Shown: positions 31,462 to 39,411, numbered from the stretch's first letter. The stretch: DNA of 64,000 nucleotides from Pseudomonas lurida (GCF_013522705.1 NZ_JAAMRE010000014.1:61338-125337); one strand, 5' to 3'. Program-made: numbers and translations. The notes: generated by a model from the letters alone, not told the origin.

Positions 31462-31935
31462 TCATTTCCGGAAAATTATCTGTTGCCGGTATCCGCTCTC
31501 GTTGATCGGCAACGGGTACCTGCTCTCATCTATCAGTGAGTGCAATTGCTTTGAGTGGGTAGATTGACTAAAAAGTACCTGGCACTCAGCGGTATCAAAA
31601 AATTGTCTGAGGAGTGGTATCGACAAATTGAGCTGGGTCTTGTCAATTCTCAGCGAGGCGGTAATTAAATCAAGCTGGTCTGTCATATCTCGGTACAGGT
31701 CTATGACCAGTAGGCTCTCGCTCACGGCAGACGAATAGACATGAACGTCACCAGCACCAATAGGTATGTCTTCGAAGTAGTGGTCGTATAGTTTTGCAAT
31801 GTCTAGCTCGATTCGCGCGGCGCTCAAAGCGGCTTCTAACTCCGCATTGGGTGAGTGCTCGTCCCCTACCCATGAAACTAAATCGGACATTGATACGCAG
31901 ATGTCGAACTCATTGGCATAGACGATGGAAGGCAT
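31462..31935 (-). CDS. Hypothetical protein (157 aa), candidate moron
   Basis: 157 residues, acidic and helical, with no signal or membrane segment (YANEFDICVSMSDLVSWVGD; LNLSIPLLRQFF). Less GC-rich than its neighbours. No family recognised. Position between cI and pL makes expression in the lysogen likely. Confidence 0.6.
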   Translation of the reverse strand: MPSIVYANEFDICVSMSDLVSWVGDEHSPNAELEAALSAARIELDIAKLYDHYFEDIPIGAGDVHVYSSAVSESLLVIDLYRDMTDQLDLITASLRIDKTQLNLSIPLLRQFFDTAECQVLFSQSTHSKQLHSLIDESRYPLPINESGYRQQIIFRK

Positions 31936-32124
31936 TGGTGGCAGAAACCCGAATGATGAGTTTGGCGGTTACGCCGGAGGCAAGAATCACGACGCTGAGC
32001 ATAAGTTAAATGTCGGTATCAGTATGTAGTCGCGATCGCCTGGGCCCGCCCCGACGATCAGGTGGCGGCGACATATAAACTATTCAGTCTTTCCTCACGT
32101 ATTCGATGTCATCTCGTCAAAACC

Positions 32125-32343
32125 TCAACCGCGAACGCCATAGAAGTGGTTCAGCGCTATCAGCTCAATCACCGCCACGAAAACGCAGAGTACAAGGAAG
32201 CCAGGGCTGAAGACTCGCTTGCGGCCTGATGAGCCCCAGCTAAGACCAGCTGCGTCTGAATAGCCGGGGATCATCATAAGGAAAGCCACGCAAGCAATGA
32301 CCCCGACCTTGCTCCAGAAGCTCTGCTCTCGCCATGCAGTCAT
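32125..32343 (-). CDS. Small membrane protein (72 aa)
   Basis: 72 residues with two transmembrane helices (VGVIACVAFLMMIPGY and LVLCVFVAVIELIALNHF). GGTGAG precedes the ATG at 32343. It follows the lipoprotein gene with a 22-base gap, so the two are likely co-expressed and may act together in the envelope. Confidence 0.62.
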   Translation of the reverse strand: MTAWREQSFWSKVGVIACVAFLMMIPGYSDAAGLSWGSSGRKRVFSPGFLVLCVFVAVIELIALNHFYGVRG

Positions 32344-32365
32344 TGGCTCACCCTGGGCAGCAGCA

Positions 32366-32674
32366 TCAGGAAAACCAGCCATACCCAGGACACTTCAAGG
32401 CTCTGAGGCGATTTCTAAGAGCCCGAGTCTCGGTATATTCAGGATCCGAGGCGCCCAGCTTGGAACGCTGTGCGTATTGCAAAAAATCCTCAGCCTGCTG
32501 GCGATCTGCGGCTAGCTTGAAGGTACGACATTGCTCCAGACGCTCAGCTTCCGTAACGGGCATCGGTACTGCGTCGATCTGTTTTTCGTACTCAGTTTTT
32601 TCTTTTGGCGTGCTGTAGCAGCCGGAGATAAAAAGCGGCGCAACTATCAGTGTCGCTATCCGAAAGGCATTCAT
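32366..32674 (-). CDS. Small lipoprotein
   Basis: 102 residues. Lipoprotein signal with FISGC (cysteine 19), then a charged helical chain (KEKTEYEKQIDAVPMPVTEA; QQAEDFLQYAQRSKLG). ATG at 32674 is favoured over GTG 32680 by the distance to AAAGGA. Its place next to cI suggests a lysogenic-conversion or superinfection-exclusion role, which is inference only. Confidence 0.65.
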   Translation of the reverse strand: MNAFRIATLIVAPLFISGCYSTPKEKTEYEKQIDAVPMPVTEAERLEQCRTFKLAADRQQAEDFLQYAQRSKLGASDPEYTETRALRNRLRALKCPGYGWFS

Positions 32675-32768
32675 TACCACATTCCTTTGTGCATACGAGC
32701 GCTACTCAGCTCGCGATATCTCGATTTAGCTTACCGCCCGGGCATACCCGCCCCGGCACACTTGCGGA

Positions 32769-33437
32769 TCAGTAAAACTTCTGCAGCGCCTGCACAACTA
32801 CGCCCACGATCCGGCAGTTCTCGTCCACAGCCTCGATCGGGTAGCTAGGGTTCAGCGGCTTCAGGAACAGTCGACCGCCGTCGCTGACCAGCTTCTTGAA
32901 TGTCGCTTCATTGCTGTCCGGCAGCTTGGCAACGACCAGCTTACCTGGTGCAACTTCAGCCTCAGTATCAACAAGGATCAGCGTGCCTTCGGTGATGCTC
33001 TGGCCGGCAGGCGCTGTCATCGAATCACCTTTAACTGTCAGCCAGAACGCCGGGCCTTTGGAGTCGTACTCTGAGAACTCGTAGGTGTCCGAGATTCCGG
33101 CTGGGTATGGCTCCACCGCTTCCGCCCAGGCGCCGGCGGCAACCCAGCTCACTACCGGGTAGCGGAATGATTTGGTGGGTTGCGCGGCGGGGGAGACGTT
33201 CGATTCACCAGAGCTGGACGTCGACCCAGGCGCCAACATTGGCCCAATCTCGTCTGAGAGCCATTTAGCAGTCACCCCGCATGCGTCGGCGATCTTCACG
33301 ACGTGCGCGGTAGCTTTCGATTTTCCACGCTCAAGGTCAGAAATTGACGTCTGCGTGATACCAGCTTTAGCGGCCAATTCGCCCTGGTTGAGCTTGGCGT
33401 GCCGGCGCGCTGCCTTTAAACGATCTTTGAATTCCAT
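32769..33437 (-). CDS. CI-like phage repressor (HTH plus S24 peptidase)
   Basis: 222 residues. Residues 5-60 form a helix-turn-helix (LNQGELAAKAGITQTSISDLE). The C-terminal half is a LexA/CI self-cleavage domain: probable cleavage site A101-G102, catalytic S139 in GDSM and K171 in VVAKL. It keeps the prophage silent and is cleaved when RecA is activated. The gene starts at or one base from its predicted transcription start, so the mRNA is leaderless. A longer upstream frame crosses the operators and cro and is not real. Confidence 0.92.
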   Translation of the reverse strand: MEFKDRLKAARRHAKLNQGELAAKAGITQTSISDLERGKSKATAHVVKIADACGVTAKWLSDEIGPMLAPGSTSSSGESNVSPAAQPTKSFRYPVVSWVAAGAWAEAVEPYPAGISDTYEFSEYDSKGPAFWLTVKGDSMTAPAGQSITEGTLILVDTEAEVAPGKLVVAKLPDSNEATFKKLVSDGGRLFLKPLNPSYPIEAVDENCRIVGVVVQALQKFY

Positions 33438-33524
33438 CCGGCGAGTATTACGGGTGCTCCCATATCCTTGCAAATCGGTATTCCCATAAACTACTATATG
33501 GGTATTCCCGTATGGAGGGGCAGC
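33438..33524. promoter_or_regulatory. cI-cro control region: pRM, pR and operators
   Basis: Minus strand: TTGCAA (33473-33468), 17 bases, TAATAC (33450-33445) = pRM. Plus strand: TTGCAA (33468-33473), 18 bases, TACTAT (33492-33497) = pR, sharing the palindromic -35. Operator words TCCCATAT (33458-33465), TTCCCATA (33481-33488), TATGGG (33497-33502) and TTCCCGTA overlap both. The same words mark pL near 29.05 kb. Confidence 0.75.
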
Positions 33525-33740
33525 ATGAACACTATTTATAAGGACCTCGTTGCCTTTTTCGGCACTCAGGAGGCCACGGCTGAAAAGCTCAAGGTTGATC
33601 AAAGCACCGTTTCCGGTTGGGTTCGGGAGAAGCACGGCATGTCTCCAGTGGTTGCCAAGCGAGCGGAGGCGGTGACCGGAGGTGCTTTCAAAAAGGAATC
33701 TCTTTGTCCGTCGTTTCCATGGGCCGAGATGGCCGCCTAA
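33525..33740 (+). CDS. Cro-like repressor (YdaS type)
   Basis: 71 residues with one helix-turn-helix: VAFFGTQEATAEKLKVDQST then VSGWVREKHGMSP, followed by ATGGAFKKESLCPSFPWAEM-like ending typical of YdaS/Cro proteins. Start fixed by GGAGGGG seven bases upstream. It is transcribed from pR and is expected to repress pRM. Confidence 0.85.
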   Translation: MNTIYKDLVAFFGTQEATAEKLKVDQSTVSGWVREKHGMSPVVAKRAEAVTGGAFKKESLCPSFPWAEMAA

Positions 33741-33794
33741 GCGACATCCCTGTCCGCCGCTCCATTGAAGCCAGATTAAAAGAGAGCAGTCGCC

Positions 33795-34409
33795 ATGCAA
33801 ACGTCCAGTTCCAGACACACCGTACAAACCCGTGATCAGGTGCTGGTCGCCCATGCCCAAAACCAGATCGCACGCACCAGCTTGAGCCAGGACGATTTTG
33901 CTCAGGCTTTGAGCCGCGAACTGCACGTGTCGATTCCTGATCGCGCCAAGAAGAAAGACGTCCCCGACTTCAAGTCGGAGGAATTGACCGGCGATGTGAG
34001 TGAGTTCGTGAAGGCGACCAGCCGCTGGCTCAAGCGTGTACAGCGCTGGCTGAACGGCGATCAGGAAATGCCGTCTTGGCTGGAAGAGTCGTGGGTCAAC
34101 GCCCTTGAGCCTGAATTCCGCGACCACTGCCTGAACGAACTGGCGAGCCGCCACGGCTTGACCGGCGCCCGCCAGATGACCAGTGACCAGTGCGCAAACA
34201 AGAGCTTCGGCGCACTGATCCGCGCCCTGGGTGATGTCATCGACACCGGTAGCGAAGTGTTTGACGACCAAGTGATGTGCGAGCAGGACCTGCCGCACTT
34301 GCCAGCGTTCGCCAAACAGTGCCGCCAGGTTGAAGCGAAGGCAGGGGAGTTGCGCCGTAAGGCTGAGGGGCTGCTTAACGGCAAGCCAGCACTGAAATCC
34401 ATCGCCTAA
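33795..34409 (+). CDS. Putative phage regulator in the CII position
   Basis: 204 residues, mostly helical, SLSQDDFAQALSRELHVSIP then FVKATSRWLKRVQRWLNGDQ and a C-terminal coiled part KQCRQVEAKAGELRRKAEGL. Its place after cro, the basic helical segment and its size agree with CII/YmfL-type regulators, but I see no clear DNA-binding motif. A terminator follows it. Confidence 0.6.
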   Translation: MQTSSSRHTVQTRDQVLVAHAQNQIARTSLSQDDFAQALSRELHVSIPDRAKKKDVPDFKSEELTGDVSEFVKATSRWLKRVQRWLNGDQEMPSWLEESWVNALEPEFRDHCLNELASRHGLTGARQMTSDQCANKSFGALIRALGDVIDTGSEVFDDQVMCEQDLPHLPAFAKQCRQVEAKAGELRRKAEGLLNGKPALKSIA

Positions 34410-34420
34410 ATTCCAGACAC

Positions 34421-34450
34421 AAAAAAGCCGACGTACGAGGTCGGCTTTTT
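34421..34450 (+). terminator. Intrinsic terminator after the CII-position gene
   Basis: AAGCCGAC/GTCGGCTT stem with seven-base loop and TTTTT. It could give a short pR transcript unless antitermination occurs, like lambda tR1. Confidence 0.85.
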
Positions 34451-34478
34451 CTACAGCGGTAAACAACTGGAGCGAATC

Positions 34479-35270
34479 ATGCACCAACACACCGAATCGA
34501 TCAATACCCCCAACAATCTCGCGCCACGGTTTTCGCAATCGCAAAACGTGGCGCGGACAATGTCATCTCGGGAAATCGCCGATCTGGTCGAGGCCCGGCA
34601 CAACGATGTGATCACCACCATCGAACGTCTTTTTACCAAAGGGCTTTTACGATCAGATCGTAAAACTCGGCGTGAAGCCACAGGCGGCCGCCCGATCGAT
34701 GTCTACGACCTGACCGAGCGTGACACGCATCTTGTTGTGGCTGGCTACAGCGACGAGCACCGCGCACGAGTTATCGACCGCTGGCAGGAACTGGAGGGGC
34801 AGGTTGCGCAACCACAACAGCTCTCCACCATGGACATCCTGCAGATCGCAATGGAGTCTGAAAAGGCCCGCTTGATGCTCACCGCCCAGGTCGAGCAGCA
34901 GGCCACGAAGATCCACTCCTTGGAAAACTTGTTCAAGGAAGGCATGACTCACACCCAGTTCTGCAAGGGCCTCAATGGGGTCAACGTCATGCAGGTGGGT
35001 AATTACCTTGAAGGGCGTAGCTGGCTCTACAACGAGAGCAAGTCCGGCACCCGTCACCGTGTTGGCTCGTACGCTCGCGACAAGTACATGACCGAACACC
35101 AAGTCGAGGTCACCCCGCACGGCAAGGACCCCTTCATCTCCTACACACCCGTTCTGCTGAAGAAGGGAGCCGCACGCCTGTACGACTTGTACCTGGCTGG
35201 CGAGCTGCCTATGAAGAAGACCTGGGACGGTTTGTTTACCCACGATAAAGCTATGCGAGGTGCTGCGTGA
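34479..35270 (+). CDS. Rha-family phage regulatory protein / antirepressor
   Basis: 263 residues. Rha domain in the first half (MSSREIADLVEARHNDVITT; DVYDLTERDTHLVVAGYSDE) and a KilA-C/ANT-type C-terminal domain (QFCKGLNGVNVMQVGNYLEG; RVGSYARDKYMTEHQVEVTP). Such proteins regulate lysis-lysogeny, sometimes by binding repressors. GGAG lies six bases before the ATG at 34479. An internal in-frame ATG at 34560 directly follows a large hairpin. The next gene begins in its stop codon (GTGA). Confidence 0.82.
   Translation: MHQHTESINTPNNLAPRFSQSQNVARTMSSREIADLVEARHNDVITTIERLFTKGLLRSDRKTRREATGGRPIDVYDLTERDTHLVVAGYSDEHRARVIDRWQELEGQVAQPQQLSTMDILQIAMESEKARLMLTAQVEQQATKIHSLENLFKEGMTHTQFCKGLNGVNVMQVGNYLEGRSWLYNESKSGTRHRVGSYARDKYMTEHQVEVTPHGKDPFISYTPVLLKKGAARLYDLYLAGELPMKKTWDGLFTHDKAMRGAA
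34520..34555. repeat. GCGCCACG hairpin, copy 1
   Basis: CGCGCCACG (34520-34528) and CGTGGCGCG (34547-34555) form a perfect 9-bp stem with 18-base loop. A matching element is at 40276-40313. Here it lies in the 5' coding end of the Rha gene, four bases before an in-frame ATG. Confidence 0.7.
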
Positions 35271-36181
35271 GCATGAGCCTTATGGTTGCCGCGATGAAGA
35301 TTCGCGTCGGCAATCCATTGCGCAAGCTGGTGCTGATCAAGCTGGCCGACAACGCCAGCGACGTAGGTGAGTGCTGGCCGTCCTATCAGCACATCGCCGA
35401 TCAGTGCGAGATCAGCAAGCGCTCTGTCATGAACCACATCACAGCCCTGTGTGACGCGGGATTGCTGCGCAAGGAGATCCGTAAAGGTGGTCCGAAGGGA
35501 AACTCGTCGAACGTTTACTTTCTCACTCTCGACGGAGGTGGTGCACCTCCTGCACCAGGGGTAGTGCAGCAGATTCACCAGGGTAGTGCAGCAGGTTCAC
35601 CCCCTAGTGAATCTCCTGCACCAGGGGGTAGTGCAGCAGCTGCACCCAGAATCAGTAACTCTCTTGAACCAGTCATAGAACCGGTCATTGAACCAATTAC
35701 GCCCCAGGCTACCGCCAAGGTCGTGACGGGGCAGGTCGTACCATTCGTTCCGCAGCAACCACGAGTTGAGATCCCCGCCGACATGCCGGGGCCGAAGGAC
35801 CAGACCTGTAAGACTTTCAAAGTCTGGGCGAACTACGCCATGGCCTACCGCAAACGCTACAACGCCTGGCCGGTGTGGAACGCCAAGACAGGCAAGCAGA
35901 TGGCTTTGCTTGTCGACCGCCTCGGCGCCGACGTAGCCCACCACGTCGCCGCCCACTTCCTGAAAACCAGCGATGCCGCCGTTCTACGCAAGTGCCACAG
36001 CCTCAACGAGCTTCTGACCAACGCTGAGAGCTACCACACCCAGTGGGTCACCGGGCAGCGAATCAACGGCATAACCGCCCGCCAGATGGAACGGACCGAG
36101 GCGAACCACTCCGCAGCCGAGCAGGCCGCTCAGATGGTTCTGGCCAGACGCCAAGCAGGTGACCGCAATGAATACCTCTGA
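35267..36181 (+). CDS. Phage replication initiation protein (O-like, winged HTH)
   Basis: 304 residues. N-terminal winged helix (CWPSYQHIADQCEISKRSVM, NHITALCDAGLL) of the helix-turn-helix type used in phage replication proteins. A low-complexity A/G/P/S linker at about 90-130 is encoded by tandem repeats, and the C-terminal domain (TFKVWANYAMAYRKRYNAWP) probably contacts a helicase or loader. GTG at 35267 overlaps the Rha stop; ATG at 35273 is an alternative. The layout mirrors lambda O, where the origin is inside the linker. Confidence 0.8.
   Translation: MSMSLMVAAMKIRVGNPLRKLVLIKLADNASDVGECWPSYQHIADQCEISKRSVMNHITALCDAGLLRKEIRKGGPKGNSSNVYFLTLDGGGAPPAPGVVQQIHQGSAAGSPPSESPAPGGSAAAAPRISNSLEPVIEPVIEPITPQATAKVVTGQVVPFVPQQPRVEIPADMPGPKDQTCKTFKVWANYAMAYRKRYNAWPVWNAKTGKQMALLVDRLGADVAHHVAAHFLKTSDAAVLRKCHSLNELLTNAESYHTQWVTGQRINGITARQMERTEANHSAAEQAAQMVLARRQAGDRNEYL
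35553..35646. repeat. Iteron-like repeats, candidate phage replication origin
   Basis: Three imperfect direct repeats of about 26 bases with the core GGTAGTGCAGCAG start at 35553, 35576 and 35619 within the linker-coding part of the replication gene. Each begins CACCAGGG and ends TTCACC or TGCACC. This is the position of ori iterons in lambda gene O. Confidence 0.6.
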
Positions 36182-36965
36182 AATGAATGATCAGCAGGTT
36201 GCCGGGCTGGCCGCTGCCATGTGCGCAACCGCCGAGGCCATGGGGCAGGAAATGAACCCAGGCACCGCCGCGATGATGGCTGAAGACCTCTGCGCCTACC
36301 CGGTGCCCGTCGTCAAAGCCGCGTTGAAAGCATGTCGCTTTGAGGTGAAGGGCAAGCTGGCTATGGCTGACATCCTGCAGCGTGTTCAGACCTCCGACGG
36401 TCGCCCAGGGAAGGACGAGGCCTGGGCAATCGCCATGACCACCAACGATGAATTCGAAACTGTGGTGCTGACCGACGAGATCCAGCTGGCACTTGCTGCT
36501 GCGAAACCCATTCTGGATGGCGGCGACAAAATCGGTGCGCGCATGGCGTTCATCGACGCCTACCAGCGGTTCGTGGGCCAGGCCCGCGAGGATGCGAAGC
36601 CTGTCAACTGGCACGTATCCGTAGGTTTCGACGCCAATCGCCGTATCCAGGCTGTGACCAAGGCGATGGAATTGAAGCGAATCCCGCGCGAACACGCCCA
36701 GAAGTACCTGGCGGATCTGAGTGCCGAGCCAGTCACCGAAGACGGCCGCGCAATTGCTGGTTTGCTCACTGGCACCGTTACACGGCCAGCGCCGGCACTC
36801 CGCGAAAAGCTCGAACTGGTGAAGTCGTCGATGCGGGAGATGCGTGCAGCCAGTGCTGAGAAAAAAGACGAGATGCGTATTCAGGCAGCCAACGAGTTGG
36901 CAGATCGCCGGGCGTTGCTGATCAAGCAGGCGCAGGAAGTGGAAGAGAAGAGGGCGGCGCAATGA
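36168..36965 (+). CDS. Putative replication-associated phage protein
   Basis: 265 residues. Helical N-terminal half (AAAMCATAEAMGQEMNPGTA; VVKAALKACRFEVKGKLAMA) and a coiled C-terminal end (KLELVKSSMREMRAASAEKK). It occupies the place of a helicase loader (lambda P) between the O-like gene and ninB; there is no visible Walker motif. ATG 36168 has AGGTGA upstream. Confidence 0.62.
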   Translation: MNTSEMNDQQVAGLAAAMCATAEAMGQEMNPGTAAMMAEDLCAYPVPVVKAALKACRFEVKGKLAMADILQRVQTSDGRPGKDEAWAIAMTTNDEFETVVLTDEIQLALAAAKPILDGGDKIGARMAFIDAYQRFVGQAREDAKPVNWHVSVGFDANRRIQAVTKAMELKRIPREHAQKYLADLSAEPVTEDGRAIAGLLTGTVTRPAPALREKLELVKSSMREMRAASAEKKDEMRIQAANELADRRALLIKQAQEVEEKRAAQ

Positions 36966-37432
36966 CCGACAAGATCAGCGTCAACTGCCAGGCCAAGCTC
37001 ACCGAGGCCATCACATGCCTGACCACCATGTACCGGGACAAGAAGTTTGTGGTGGTCTCCCTGCGCCCGGGCAAGGACCGGACACTCGACCAGAACCGGC
37101 TGTGGTTCGGGATGTACAAGCGCATCGCCGAGATGACACCGATCGGCGATGCGGCCGACGCCCGCCGTTACTGCAAGCTGCACTTCGGCGTCCAGATCCT
37201 GCTCAACGAGGACGCCGGCTTTCAGGCCGAGTGGTATCGGGTCATGCGCCATCTGCCCTACGAAACGAAGCTGGCCATGATGGGCGAGTGCCATCTGTTC
37301 GGCCCCGACGGTTTCCCAGTGACCAGCCTGTTCAATCGCGCCCAGGGCATCAATTACACCGACCGCATCGCCGCCTATTTCACCGGCCAAGGTGTGGTTT
37401 TCACTGATCTACTCAGCAAGGAGGCTGCATGA
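36962..37432 (+). CDS. ninB: NinB-like recombination protein
   Basis: 156 residues. The NinB pattern is clear: AITCLTTMYRDKKFVVVSLR, GKDRTLDQNRLWFGMYKRIA, ARRYCKLHFGVQILLNEDAG and a closing LFNRAQGINYTDRI. In lambda, NinB (Orf) promotes RecF-pathway-like recombination by binding ssDNA and SSB. Four-base overlaps link it to both neighbours. Confidence 0.88.
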   Translation: MTDKISVNCQAKLTEAITCLTTMYRDKKFVVVSLRPGKDRTLDQNRLWFGMYKRIAEMTPIGDAADARRYCKLHFGVQILLNEDAGFQAEWYRVMRHLPYETKLAMMGECHLFGPDGFPVTSLFNRAQGINYTDRIAAYFTGQGVVFTDLLSKEAA

Positions 37433-38028
37433 TCGCCAAGCAACCCAAACCGAAAAAGTGCAAGAACCCCGGATGCGGCATTAGCTTCCAGCCGCAGCGG
37501 ATGGGGCAGGCCGTATGCAGCCCGAAGTGCGGCCTCGCCATCAAGGATGTGAACCAGGCGAAGGCACGCAAGTCGCTGGCCCTGGTCGAGCGCCGCGAGA
37601 TCAAGGTCCGTAAGGAAAAGCTCAAGAGCAGGGCGGACCACCTTCACGAAGCCCAGGCCGCGGTGAACGAGTACGTGCGCCTGCGTGACGCGCACCTGCC
37701 GTGCATCAGCTGCGACTCAACGCCCAACGACAATGACCTGATGACCGGCAGCCGCTGGGATGCGGGCCACTACCGATCGGTGGGCGCCTGCCCGGAACTG
37801 CGCTTCGAACCGCTGAACATCCACCGGCAGTGCGTGAAGTGCAACCGCAACCTATCCGGCAACGCCGTGGAGTACCGCATTCGCCTTGTGCAGCGCATCG
37901 GCGCTGAGAAGGTCGCTTGGCTGGAAGCGCTGCATCCGCCGTGCAAACACACCGTGGAAGAGATCAAGGCCATTAAGGCCAAATACCGGGCAATGACCAG
38001 AGAACTGAAGAAGGGGCAGGCAGCATGA
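37429..38028 (+). CDS. ninG: NinG/Rap recombination endonuclease
   Basis: 199 residues. Two cysteine clusters (CKNPGC ... CSPKC at 11-35; CISC and CVKCNRN at about 85-135), with DAGHYRSVGACPELRF and NIHRQCVKCN as the nuclease core, identify NinG. Rap of lambda cuts branched recombination intermediates. It starts in the stop codon of ninB. Confidence 0.9.
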   Translation: MIAKQPKPKKCKNPGCGISFQPQRMGQAVCSPKCGLAIKDVNQAKARKSLALVERREIKVRKEKLKSRADHLHEAQAAVNEYVRLRDAHLPCISCDSTPNDNDLMTGSRWDAGHYRSVGACPELRFEPLNIHRQCVKCNRNLSGNAVEYRIRLVQRIGAEKVAWLEALHPPCKHTVEEIKAIKAKYRAMTRELKKGQAA

Positions 38029-38705
38029 ACTACCACAACGTGATTTCAGCAGTAGTCCGGGCTCTGGCCGCCGAGACCATCAACAGTTCCGGCGGATGCA
38101 GCGTTGAGCCTCGGGTGCAGGCCAGCAAGCTCAAGGGCGAGATATCCGGGAAGGATGCTGCGCTGCTGGCTGACTGCATCGTGCACAAGCTTCTGCATGC
38201 CCAGCTTTCTCCGAGGCACTGGAACGCCCTGGTGGCCAAGTACAGCACCCACCGTGGGCGAAAGATCGATTCCATCGGCAGGCTGGTCGCCGTGGTAAAG
38301 ACCCCAGCACCGCAGCGCTTCACGCAGCAGGCTGTCTTGGTTTGGGCGGTACCGCAGCAGTTGAAGGGCATTCAACGAGCGGCACCCCAGATCAGGGCGC
38401 CGAAGCACCGCGAGAACAAGGAAAAGGGCCAGTGGGATTGGCGCAACGCGGCTGCAGACGCTGACATTGCCCGCGCCAACAAGCATGCCCGCGCCGTAGC
38501 AGAGGAAAAGCCCGGGGAGATGATTGTCCTGGCCGAGTCGAACTACGACATGACGAATTGGGATGCACAGGGGCTGACAGAGCGCACTTACCAGCGCTGG
38601 AACAAGGCGATCAAGGTGGGCTTGGAGTCGCTTGTCAACGAGGCTCTGGTCGAGGCGCAGCACATGCTTGAAGCAGTCGGTGTGCTCGGAAATGAGGCTG
38701 CATGA
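38025..38705 (+). CDS. Phage protein in the late-regulator (Q) position
   Basis: 226 residues. NYHNVISAVVRALAAETINS, LLHAQLSPRHWNALVAKYST and a helical C-terminal part (RTYQRWNKAIKVGLESLVNE). The mixture suggests a DNA-binding helical protein. It is the last gene before a strong terminator and the lysis genes, the place of antiterminator Q in lambda, which fits the many terminators embedded in the late operon. Not recognised by sequence. Confidence 0.6.
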   Translation: MNYHNVISAVVRALAAETINSSGGCSVEPRVQASKLKGEISGKDAALLADCIVHKLLHAQLSPRHWNALVAKYSTHRGRKIDSIGRLVAVVKTPAPQRFTQQAVLVWAVPQQLKGIQRAAPQIRAPKHRENKEKGQWDWRNAAADADIARANKHARAVAEEKPGEMIVLAESNYDMTNWDAQGLTERTYQRWNKAIKVGLESLVNEALVEAQHMLEAVGVLGNEAA

Positions 38706-38796
38706 AATAGTCCCTCGAAAGGGCTTGCAATGTCATGTCGTCATGTCGCATTATTCACCCATCCTGTCATTCCTGCATGTGTAGGATCGAAAAGCA

Positions 38797-38823
38797 AGAC
38801 CCGGCTATGAGCCGGGTTTTTTT
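38797..38823 (+). terminator. Intrinsic terminator before the lysis region
   Basis: ACCCGGC/GCCGGGT stem with five-base loop and seven T, 90 bases after the Q-position gene. Confidence 0.85.
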
Positions 38824-38834
38824 ATTGAGGGTTT

Positions 38835-39194
38835 ATGGACACGGCGGCTGAGCAGCTCCAACGCTTTTACGTCGAGGCGATGTATATGCCGGGCGTGATG
38901 ACTTTTGTTGTTGTAGTCGTTTTGATGGTTCTTCGAAAGCGACGTCCAGACGTCTCCAGAGCACTGATCTGGGCGATGCTCGCAGCATGTTTCTTTGGAA
39001 TTACATGCGCTCCGCATTTGTCGCAGATTCTCTTTCCAGAACCTTGCGTTATGCGATTTAAGACGCCTACCGATCTGTGCATTTTTACCCCGGCTGTCAG
39101 ATTGGAGGTAGGAGTATTTGCCGGGTCGATTGGCGCACTACTTGCTTTTTTCGCGACGAAAGTCGGATTTTCCGTGCTTAAAAAATTCAGATAG
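38835..39194 (+). CDS. Membrane protein upstream of the holin
   Basis: 119 residues with three hydrophobic segments (about 18-36, 45-60 and 92-112). Short N-terminal helix with acidic residues, basic C-terminus KKFR. Terminators lie on both sides, so it has its own transcription unit. It could be a second holin-like or an exclusion protein; the sequence does not decide. Its composition is less GC-rich than that of the holin gene. Confidence 0.65.
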   Translation: MDTAAEQLQRFYVEAMYMPGVMTFVVVVVLMVLRKRRPDVSRALIWAMLAACFFGITCAPHLSQILFPEPCVMRFKTPTDLCIFTPAVRLEVGVFAGSIGALLAFFATKVGFSVLKKFR

Positions 39195-39217
39195 CCATCC
39201 AGCATAGAATCGAAGAG

Positions 39218-39241
39218 CCCGGCCAAGCGCCGGGTTTTTTT
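39218..39241 (+). terminator. Intrinsic terminator before the holin
   Basis: CCCGGC/GCCGGG stem with five-base loop and seven T. Confidence 0.85.
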
Positions 39242-39397
39242 GTGCCCAAGATTTCCCCAAGCCCTCAGAGCCTCTGACTTGTCACGCTGATGAGGGGCCT
39301 ATTCAGGGCCTCGGCACTTGCTGGGGCCTTTTCGTTTTCGGCTCCACCACACCCTTCGCTCTGAGCTGGGAGTGCTGCTGGAGCCGGATTTATCAAT

Positions 39398-39411
39398 CTC
39401 CCCGAGGGGAG
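39398..39411 (+). promoter_or_regulatory. Hairpin that hides the holin ribosome site
   Basis: CTCCCCGAGGGGAG is a perfect inverted repeat whose right arm is the Shine-Dalgarno GGGGAG of the holin gene. It is analogous to the structure that sets the ratio of holin to antiholin in lambda S. Confidence 0.7.

Noticed and set aside
33438..34544. Upstream extension of the cI reading frame through cro and beyond
   Set aside because: It crosses operators, cro and the next gene in antisense. The CI N-terminus at 33437 is the normal one.
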